From: Hyphomonas sp.
GTDB taxonomy: Bacteria > Pseudomonadota > Alphaproteobacteria > Caulobacterales > Hyphomonadaceae
Direction of reading: 5' to 3'
Length of the DNA: 16,977 bases
Assembly (NCBI GenBank): GCA_024743015.1
Contig: JANSXJ010000036.1
Location: 1 to 16,977, forward strand
Shown piece by piece: positions 1 through 5,500 of the stretch. A program made the translations under genes and the position numbers. Below the pieces are notes generated by a model that had not been told where the DNA came from, ran no database searches, and saw nothing but the letters and a program-made list of their open reading frames with translations. Numbering within the stretch: position 1 is the stretch's first letter; every line of letters starts with the position of its first letter.

Positions 1-260
1 TCAGCGCCGGTCGGCGCCGCCAGTATTCCCGTGCGCGGGATCGACGCCGAATGGCCGGGACCCGGGTTTGCCGGGGCCTGGTTCACGAGAGCCCGTTTCC
101 GGTGTCAGCCGGACGCGCCAATCATGCCTTGAAACAAGAGAACATATTCATCGGGCAACAGTTGTGTGTGATGGAATATCAGGTCTCACGAGAAACCTCT
201 CCGAGAATCATTTTCCCACCCAGGAGAGCCCAGTTTTTGAAGTCCAGCGGTCCCGCAGTC
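1..260. other. Left-edge stretch without a convincing gene
   Basis: All three forward frames and one reverse frame are partly open here, as expected for GC-rich DNA, but none gives a recognisable protein. Forward frame 1 is open from the window edge to a TGA at 130-132 and could be the last 43 codons of a gene entering from the left; its sequence suggests no family. An imperfect inverted repeat lies at 182-197 (GGTCTC, 4-base loop, GAAACC, one G-T pair), just past the end of the minus-strand gene. It has no following T run in the minus direction, so it is not a clear terminator. Confidence 0.4.
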
Positions 261-1055
261 TTAATCTCCCGAACGAGGCTTATCATCGAACGGGGTCCCG
301 CGTGGCCCGCGCAAGAATTCCTCGAACGACGCAATTTCCTCATCAGAAGGCACAGAATCACTTGTCAAAAGTGCCCGGATGCCCTCAGCAATATCCCGGC
401 GGTTCACGGACCCCATGCTGTACTGCCCGTTCTCCAACTCGTAATCGAGCGCACCGCACCACATGTTAATCCGGCCATAACCCGGCCGCAGGGCGACAGA
501 ATTCCCCTTCTTCCAAACCTCATGCTTGGCCAGCGAGATTCGGATCGCTTCGAGCTGCACGAAGAGAATGTGTGTGCGTTTCAGGTCCCGGCGGATGGCA
601 TCGGTAATTCCCGGATCATCTAGCACTTCCTTGATCTGACCGGCCCGAAATTGCCGCCCGAAATGCTGGTAGCCATCGTCTTTCTCAAGTGCCTCACGCT
701 TTTGTTCGAGACCGCCGTTTTCAGCCCATTTGATCATCTCGCCGGCACGCTGCCGCCAGGTTCGCAGGAGTTCGTAGACGGCAAACAGCCACATCTGCGA
801 CTGGGCTGACAGGAAAGCTGCCTCCGGCACGGGCGTGCGTTCCTCGGCGACAAGCTTTTCCAGCACCTGGGCTTCTAGATTGGTCAAAAACGGATCGACG
901 ATCGCAAGATTAAAAGCCTGCATGCGCAGGAACGGATCGCCCCCAAGCAGGCGCAAGCCGCATAGCGCTGTGTTCAGCGCCGAAACATCAATGGCCTCCG
1001 CCCGTCCATAGGGAGGCCCGTCATCGTGCTGATCCAGGTCGTCCTGTTCGTCCAT
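261..1055 (-). CDS. Hypothetical helical protein, unknown function
   Basis: I do not recognise this 264-residue protein. It looks cytoplasmic, with no signal peptide or membrane segment. The N-terminus is acidic (many D and E in the first 15 residues), the middle is predicted mainly alpha-helical with W/Y/F-rich helices around residues 85-105, and the C-terminal 25 residues are charged. An R-x5-H pattern lies in a helix near residues 172-178. It superficially recalls the R-x4-6-H motif of HEPN ribonucleases but lacks the usual polar residue after R, so a HEPN call is only speculation. The ATG is well placed: GGAGGG on the minus strand (1062-1067) sits 6 bases upstream. It is transcribed divergently from the STAS-like operon and shares its 141-base control region, so it may be functionally linked to it. 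The stop is TAA. Confidence 0.75.
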   Translation of the reverse strand: MDEQDDLDQHDDGPPYGRAEAIDVSALNTALCGLRLLGGDPFLRMQAFNLAIVDPFLTNLEAQVLEKLVAEERTPVPEAAFLSAQSQMWLFAVYELLRTWRQRAGEMIKWAENGGLEQKREALEKDDGYQHFGRQFRAGQIKEVLDDPGITDAIRRDLKRTHILFVQLEAIRISLAKHEVWKKGNSVALRPGYGRINMWCGALDYELENGQYSMGSVNRRDIAEGIRALLTSDSVPSDEEIASFEEFLRGPRGTPFDDKPRSGD

Positions 1056-1135
1056 AGCGCGCCCTCCAAAGCGACAAAGTGCTCCCGCCAGCCGGAAACG
1101 CTGCGATGCCCGATATACAGTAGATCATCTCGCCC

Positions 1136-1164
1136 TTGACACAGGATCGGCCAAGGATTATCTA
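1136..1164 (+). promoter_or_regulatory. Sigma70-type promoter of the STAS-like operon
   Basis: A perfect -35 box TTGACA (1136-1141) is followed after exactly 17 bases by TATCTA (1159-1164), four of six matches to TATAAT. It lies 32 bases upstream of the ATG at 1197, so transcription would start near 1171 and give a leader of about 25 bases. It is the clearest promoter in the window and reads into the four-gene cassette. Confidence 0.65.
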
Positions 1165-1165
1165 T

Positions 1166-1184
1166 CTCACGTTCACCACGTGAG
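1166..1184 (+). promoter_or_regulatory. Inverted repeat (operator or RBS-masking hairpin)
   Basis: CTCACGT (1166-1172) and ACGTGAG (1178-1184) form a perfect 7-bp inverted repeat around a 5-base centre. It starts 1 base after the -10 box, covering the expected transcription start, as expected for a repressor operator. Its right arm overlaps the Shine-Dalgarno GTGAGGA (1180-1186), so in RNA the same repeat could mask the ribosome site if transcription starts at or before 1166. Which role applies cannot be told from sequence. The winged-helix protein encoded next is a natural candidate for autoregulation. Confidence 0.5.
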
Positions 1185-1196
1185 GACTGTGACATC

Positions 1197-1757
1197 ATGA
1201 AGATCGACCTGCAAGACCTCTGCGGCAGCGCTGTCCTGGCAGGCGCCCTGAGCGGCAGGACGGCGCTGAACCGGCTGCTGACACACACAGCGCAGGAACC
1301 GGTCGGCCCCGAACCCGTCTTCCTTGATTTTTCAGGAATTGAGGTCGCAACGGCAAGCTTCCTGCGAGAAAGTGTGCTCGCCTTCCGAGACATCATCCGG
1401 GGCCGGCGCTCCGCCTTTTATCCGGTAGTGGCGAATGCAGGCGAAGTTGTTCGCGATGAACTAATGGAGCTCCTACGGCCGCGCGGTGATGTGCTGATGA
1501 CCTGCACCCTCACAGATGACGGCGCCGTCCGGAACGCGGTTCCGCTCGGCGAGCTCGACCCGAAACAGGGCCTGACTTTCGACCTCGTGCGTCAGCTCGG
1601 CGAAACCGACGCGGGCGCGCTGATGCGAGGCTACGGCGAAAGCGAGGGACTAAAGCACACAACGGCCTGGAACAACCGGCTCGCGGCGCTGGCAGCGCGC
1701 GGCCTGATTATCGAACAGAGCCACGGACGGGCGAAGCGTTACCGCCCGATATTCTAA
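1197..1757 (+). CDS. STAS-like domain protein with C-terminal winged helix
   Basis: This 186-residue protein has two parts. Residues about 38-115 resemble the STAS-like (DUF4325-type) fold: a strand ending in LDFSGIEVA (43-51), a helix with S54 and FLRES, then a second strand YPVVAN (75-80). SpoIIAA-type STAS proteins carry their phosphorylatable serine at a similar strand-helix junction, so S54 or S59 are candidates, unproven. Residues about 124-184 look like a winged helix-turn-helix, with TTAWNNRLAALAARGLI as recognition region and a basic wing (GRAKRYR). The likely role is a regulatory partner of the GHKL ATPase three genes downstream, possibly with DNA binding. It is the first gene of the cassette, 12 bases from the next. 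The ATG at 1197 has GAGGA (1182-1186) 10 bases upstream. The domain assignment is by motif recognition only. Confidence 0.7.
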   Translation: MKIDLQDLCGSAVLAGALSGRTALNRLLTHTAQEPVGPEPVFLDFSGIEVATASFLRESVLAFRDIIRGRRSAFYPVVANAGEVVRDELMELLRPRGDVLMTCTLTDDGAVRNAVPLGELDPKQGLTFDLVRQLGETDAGALMRGYGESEGLKHTTAWNNRLAALAARGLIIEQSHGRAKRYRPIF

Positions 1758-1769
1758 AGGACACTGACC

Positions 1770-2117
1770 ATGGGCGCGGAGTTCATTGAAAAAGCCACGC
1801 CAGGCTTCAGGAAGAGTTGGGACAGGGCGCGCACTGCCCTTGCTACAGCGGACCTTTTCACGCGCGCGCCGGATTGTGCCGCCCGCACGGCCGCAGCAGA
1901 TATCATCGGCAACACCCGGCTTTCAGTGGGCGATCAGCTAACCGTCGAAGCGCAGGGCGGAACCTTGATCGCAAGGCGCGGCCATAGCGATGTCGCACGG
2001 TTCACGAGCCCGTCCCCCGATCTTGTTAGAGCGGTAGAATCCTCCTGCGGGATCGCCAAGGGCACTGTCGCGCAAATCCATTCCCTCGCCGGTGTTGCGG
2101 AGATTTCCTTATGTTGA
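1770..2117 (+). CDS. Small beta-rich protein of unknown function
   Basis: This is an unrecognised 115-residue soluble protein. The first 45 residues are mixed and mostly helical. Residues about 50-115 alternate hydrophobic and polar residues in short strands with glycine turns (GDQLTVEAQGGTLIARRG, then a helix, then GIAKGTVAQIHSLAGVAEI), suggesting a small beta-barrel or SH3/HIRAN-like fold; no family can be named with confidence. AAAGGA sits 7 bases before the ATG. Its 3' end overlaps the next gene by 7 bases (ATGTTGA), so the two are translationally coupled and probably made in fixed ratio. Its position between the STAS-like and cysteine-rich genes suggests an accessory or adaptor subunit. 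Confidence 0.7.
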   Translation: MGAEFIEKATPGFRKSWDRARTALATADLFTRAPDCAARTAAADIIGNTRLSVGDQLTVEAQGGTLIARRGHSDVARFTSPSPDLVRAVESSCGIAKGTVAQIHSLAGVAEISLC

Positions 2118-3301
2118 CAGAAGGTAAGCAGAGCCCGGCGGAGGGGCAGAAAACAGTCCCCGTCATCAATTCGGACCGCCGCCCGGACCGCAATCCCCGC
2201 CGTGAACGCCGACTTTGGCATGAGTCCGAACGAAAAATGGAGCCCCTCGGCTGCCGTGTCTGTCCCGACCGGCCTGTCTGCGGCGGCCTGAAACTCCGGG
2301 CCGCGTTCTTCGACTGTCTCCAGTTCTGTTGCGGCAACCCGGAAACCTGCGACCGGGTGTGTCGCAATCATCCGGAATTTGCGAACAGGGTGCGGGAAGT
2401 GGGCACGTTTAGCCTCGGCAATGTACCGCGCGCGTCGGCACTCACAGCACCGACACTGCCGCCGATGGTTCCGGTTATCTACCACCGGACGGCACGACAG
2501 AAGGCTGCTATCTGCGGCACAGCCGCGCTGCCCCTTTACAGAATGTTCGACCGCCGCACCGGAAGCCCGCGATTCACGATGCAGAACGCGCTCTGCGAAA
2601 ACTTCGGTATCCAGCCCGGTACGACGCTCCTGCTCACCGGCACTGACCGCGATCCGCCGCTCGAACGCTGGTGGGGGCTCGGCGAAGCCAAGCGAATTGA
2701 CATCATTCGGGCCATGAAATCTGCCGGGATCAGCCTGGTGACCACGCCCAATTACAGCCTGTTTATCGACCGACCGCGTCAGGATGATCTGCATGCGATC
2801 AAGCGGATTGCCATCGTGCACGAGGAATTTCTGCGGGAAGGCATGCCGGCAGCGCTCCATACAAATGGCCGTACCGAAGCCGATTTCGCACGCTGGGCGG
2901 AATATATCGCTGCGCGGCCGGAGATCACCCATATTGCCTATGAGTTCACCACCGGCACCGGCTGGGCAGGACGGCGGGAACAGCATGCGGCATGGCTTTC
3001 GGCCATGGCAGAGGCGGCGGCGCGGCCGCTTCATCTGGTGGTGCGCGGCGGCGCGGATGTCCTTCCGGTCCTTGCAACGGCGTTTGCCGGCGTGACCGTG
3101 CTGGACACCTCGATCTTCATGAAGACGATGATGCGCCGCCGCGCCTATCCGAAGTCCAATGCCTCGCTGGGCTGGCGCGATGCGCCAACGGCACCGGGCG
3201 CGCCCGTGGATGAGTTGTTCGCCGAGAACAGCCGCACAGTTGAAACGTGGGTGCGCGATCTTGCCGCCCCGCCGGATGATGGGGCGCGCATACGGGAATG
3301 A
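2111..3301 (+). CDS. Cysteine-rich, probable TIM-barrel-like protein (possibly DUF4417-like)
   Basis: This 396-residue protein appears to be the central unknown of the cassette. After a basic, low-complexity N-terminus (1-42) comes a dense cysteine cluster: C48-x2-C51-x5-C57-x11-C69-x3-C73-C74-x5-C80-x3-C84, suited to bind an iron-sulfur cluster or zinc. The rest (about 120-385) alternates strands and helices like a TIM barrel, with blocks such as LLLTGTDRDPP (173-183), GISLVTTPNYSLF (206-218), PAALHTNGRTEADFARW (246-262) and IAYEFTTGTG (275-284). This resembles DUF4417-type or tRNA-guanine-transglycosylase-like barrels in general layout, but I cannot assign a reaction. R254, E256, E278 and the D179-R180-D181 segment are candidate active-site residues by appearance only. 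GGAG lies 8 bases before the ATG, and the 3' end overlaps the GHKL gene by 4 bases (ATGA). Confidence 0.7.
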   Translation: MLTEGKQSPAEGQKTVPVINSDRRPDRNPRRERRLWHESERKMEPLGCRVCPDRPVCGGLKLRAAFFDCLQFCCGNPETCDRVCRNHPEFANRVREVGTFSLGNVPRASALTAPTLPPMVPVIYHRTARQKAAICGTAALPLYRMFDRRTGSPRFTMQNALCENFGIQPGTTLLLTGTDRDPPLERWWGLGEAKRIDIIRAMKSAGISLVTTPNYSLFIDRPRQDDLHAIKRIAIVHEEFLREGMPAALHTNGRTEADFARWAEYIAARPEITHIAYEFTTGTGWAGRREQHAAWLSAMAEAAARPLHLVVRGGADVLPVLATAFAGVTVLDTSIFMKTMMRRRAYPKSNASLGWRDAPTAPGAPVDELFAENSRTVETWVRDLAAPPDDGARIRE

Positions 3302-4131
3302 CGGAAGGGGCGCCGGATGCACTCGATTTCGCCGCCCTTGACGGGCTGGCATTTGCTGCCGAACGCGAGCGGCTGAACGGCCAGGCGATTCCGACGTTCA
3401 CGGCACGGGAGATAGGCCCGCTCTTCGAGTTCTCGCAACTGTCCGCGCGCGGTCTTCTGCCCGCCCCGCAATCAGCCTCTTTCCTGGCGCTGGACGGCCT
3501 CGCCCCCCTCATTGAAGCCATGGAAAACGGCACCGGCCAGTGGGTTGCCCCCGGCGCGGCCAATATGGGGTTCCTCAGAACACGAACGACACCGCCTGCC
3601 GATCCCGTCTGGACAGGATTTGGACTGGCGGCACAAAAGGCGGCTACAGCCTCCGGCTTCCCGCGTGCGATTGCGGCCCAGCTCGCCGCTGCGCTGGGTG
3701 AGCTGCACAGCAATATCTATGAACATGCACAGGCGCCGGATACCGGCGTGATCGCCTTTCGCGCTGAGCCGGGGCGGTTTGAGTTTGTCGTTGCCGATCA
3801 CGGCATCGGTGTGCTGGAGAGCCTGCGCAGCGCGGCCGCCTACACACAGCTTGATGACCATGGAGAAGCGCTCAGGCTCACTCTGACGGACGGTGTGTCG
3901 CGCTATGGCGCCGATACAGGGCGCGGACACGGGTTCCGACCACTATTTGTCGGGCTTGCCAACCTCAATGGCGCACTGCGATTTCGCTCCGGGGATCATG
4001 CGCTTCTCATCGACGGGCGGAACCCAAGCCTCATGACCGCACGGACGGCACAGAAACCTGCTATGCAGGGCTTTCTGATCGCGGTTAGCTGCACAACCGG
4101 TCGCGCCCGGCCCAACAAGCGGACATCATAG
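3298..4131 (+). CDS. GHKL-fold (HATPase_c) ATP-binding protein
   Basis: This 277-residue protein carries the Bergerat ATP-binding fold of histidine kinases, Hsp90, MutL and anti-sigma kinases. Visible motifs are the N box E135-LHS-N139-IYE-H143, the G1 box D167-HGIG-V172, and the G2-type loop GRGHGF (208-213). No phosphoacceptor dimerisation (HisKA) domain or membrane segment is seen. Residues 1-110 are a separate region of unknown fold. The closest analogy is a SpoIIAB/RsbW-like serine kinase or anti-sigma factor, fitting the STAS-like protein in the same operon as its partner; this pairing is inference. Its start overlaps the previous stop (ATGA). The gene ends 49 bases before the Fic gene. 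Confidence 0.82.
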   Translation: MTEGAPDALDFAALDGLAFAAERERLNGQAIPTFTAREIGPLFEFSQLSARGLLPAPQSASFLALDGLAPLIEAMENGTGQWVAPGAANMGFLRTRTTPPADPVWTGFGLAAQKAATASGFPRAIAAQLAAALGELHSNIYEHAQAPDTGVIAFRAEPGRFEFVVADHGIGVLESLRSAAAYTQLDDHGEALRLTLTDGVSRYGADTGRGHGFRPLFVGLANLNGALRFRSGDHALLIDGRNPSLMTARTAQKPAMQGFLIAVSCTTGRARPNKRTS

Positions 4132-4180
4132 CGACAGAAAGGGAATGGAAAAGTTCCTATCATCGTGATATTATTTAATA
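4132..4180. other. AT-rich gap before the Fic gene
   Basis: The last 40 bases (4141-4180) are only 12/40 G+C, and the ten bases before the Fic ATG are all A or T. A small ATCA-TCG-TGAT repeat lies within it. No good -35/-10 pair and no Shine-Dalgarno at normal spacing are visible. The Fic gene may use its own weak promoter, a leaderless start, or read-through from the cassette. Confidence 0.4.
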
Positions 4181-5419
4181 ATGTCAGAGGATGAACCGGA
4201 CATAGAAGTGGACATGAAAGCGGACGCGGAGGACCGGGGAGAGAGCCTCGGGCTGATGGAGCCGCTTCTCATCGGCGAAAGCGCAAAGCATCGCGCGCAG
4301 CTCAGCGACCTTGCGGTGGATCTTGCCGCAAAGTCCGCCGGCCTGCGCCGCAGCCTGCCGCCGGGTGTTGTAACGGCCCTGGCCGATCTCGTCCGGGCGA
4401 TGAACTGCTACTACAGCAACCTGATCGAAGGGCACGACACGCATCCGGTAGATATCGAGCGCGCTTTGAAAGGCGACTACAGCACCGACCCGGAAAAACG
4501 CAACCTCCAGCTTGAAGCCAAGGCGCATATCGCCGTGCAGCGCTGGATTGATGACGGCGGACTCGATGGCCGTACATTTACGGCAAAAGGGCTGCGCGAA
4601 ACTCACAGGCGATTCTGCGATCTGTTGCCCGGTGAACTGCTGTCGATCACACAGCCGCAGACAAAAGAGCGTATCCTGGTATTCCCTGGTGCCGTGCGCG
4701 CCCGTGACGTCCAGGTCGGACGCCATATACCGGTCAGTCCGGGTGCCGTCCCGCGCTTTCTTGCGCGTCTCGAAACCGCCTATGGCAAGCTCGGGAAAAC
4801 CGACGCCATTCTGGCGGCGGCAACGGGCCATCACCGCCTGCTATGGATTCACCCTTTCCTGGATGGGAACGGTCGCGTTGCCCGGCTTATATCCTATGCG
4901 GCTTTGAGAGAGACGCTGGATACGGGCGGTATCTGGTCTGTCGCGCGCGGACTTGCTCGCAACGAAAGTGCCTACAAGGCTCACCTCGCTGCCTGCGATC
5001 AGCCAAGACGCAACGATCTCGACGGGCGTGGCCATCTGAGTGAAGAGGCCCTGGCCGAATTTGCGGCCTTCTTCCTGAAGACCTGCATTGACCAGGTGGA
5101 ATTTATGGAAGGGCTCGTCCAGCCGGACCGGCTGCGCGACCGTATCCTGATCTGGGCGGAAGAAGAAATCCGCGGCGACCGGCTGCCGCCCCACGCTGGC
5201 ACGGTCATAGAAGCGGTACTCTATCGCGGCGAGCTGCCGCGCGGCGATGTCGCAAAAATAACCGGCACGGGCGACCGGCAAGCCCGCCGGATCACCTCGG
5301 CTCTGATTGAGCGAGAGGTCTTGACCGCAGAATCCACGAGGGCGCCGCTGCATCTTGCCTTTCCGGCCGCCCTCGCCCCCCGCTGGATGCCGGGGCTGTT
5401 TCCAGACAAGCCGTCATGA
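4181..5419 (+). CDS. Fic-family protein, class II autoinhibited (putative AMPylase)
   Basis: This 412-residue protein has the Fic active-site motif HPFLDGNGR (H224-R232). Fic enzymes use this motif to transfer AMP or another phosphate-containing group onto a target hydroxyl; all canonical residues are present. The inhibitory (S/T)xxxE(G/N) motif appears at S79-NLI-E83-G84, N-terminal to the Fic core, which defines class II Fic proteins and suggests an intact self-inhibited enzyme. Residues about 335-395 look like a C-terminal winged helix (ELPRGDVAKITGTGDRQARRITSALIE), a common partner domain in this subfamily. The ATG at 4181 lacks a clear ribosome site; an alternative ATG is at 4214 (residue 12), and both are upstream of all domains. 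It lies 49 bases after the GHKL gene on the same strand. The target cannot be inferred from sequence. It could be a free-standing stress or toxin-like gene rather than a cassette member. Confidence 0.9.
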   Translation: MSEDEPDIEVDMKADAEDRGESLGLMEPLLIGESAKHRAQLSDLAVDLAAKSAGLRRSLPPGVVTALADLVRAMNCYYSNLIEGHDTHPVDIERALKGDYSTDPEKRNLQLEAKAHIAVQRWIDDGGLDGRTFTAKGLRETHRRFCDLLPGELLSITQPQTKERILVFPGAVRARDVQVGRHIPVSPGAVPRFLARLETAYGKLGKTDAILAAATGHHRLLWIHPFLDGNGRVARLISYAALRETLDTGGIWSVARGLARNESAYKAHLAACDQPRRNDLDGRGHLSEEALAEFAAFFLKTCIDQVEFMEGLVQPDRLRDRILIWAEEEIRGDRLPPHAGTVIEAVLYRGELPRGDVAKITGTGDRQARRITSALIEREVLTAESTRAPLHLAFPAALAPRWMPGLFPDKPS

Positions 5420-5500
5420 TGGTATTTTGATCGTAGGCGGCGCCGCAGCCATTCGCCTTCCGAAGGGCCGACGCACCCAAACAGGCAGCGCATGCTGCCC
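5420..5500. other. Convergent intergenic region with short inverted repeats
   Basis: The Fic gene and the RloC-like gene end tail to tail here. The region holds the palindrome CGGCGCCG, the repeat CCTT-CCG-AAGG (near 5457-5467), and the stronger hairpin GGCAGC-GCAT-GCTGCC (5484-5499). No good T run follows any of them on either strand. Confidence 0.45.
5484..5499 (-). terminator. Possible weak terminator hairpin after the RloC-like gene
   Basis: A perfect 6-bp stem (GGCAGC/GCTGCC) with a 4-base loop begins 1 base after the TAA at 5501-5503. On the minus strand it is followed by TGTTTGGG, a short T-rich stretch. It could terminate the minus-strand cluster or protect its 3' end, but the U tract is too poor for a confident call. 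Confidence 0.3.

Noticed and set aside
1..132. Forward frame open from the window edge to TGA at 130-132, a possible gene end entering from the left.
   Set aside because: Only 43 codons, Pro/Gly/Arg-rich, no recognisable family, and the other forward frames are equally open; typical of GC-rich non-coding or shadow frames.
179..361. 60-residue minus-strand frame overlapping the end of the 261-1055 gene.
   Set aside because: It overlaps the larger gene out of frame for about 100 bases and has no clear ribosome site or family resemblance.
51..623. Two forward open frames (51-623 and 68-469) over the left end.
   Set aside because: They run antisense through the 261-1055 gene, which has the better ribosome site and more protein-like composition.
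1934..3352. 472-residue minus-strand open frame.
   Set aside because: Antisense shadow of the Cys-rich gene; Arg/His/Pro/Ala-rich composition, and it crosses several coupled gene junctions of the plus-strand operon.
5455..5470. CCTT-CCG-AAGG repeat as a bidirectional terminator.
   Set aside because: Short stem, 3-base loop, and no T run on either side.
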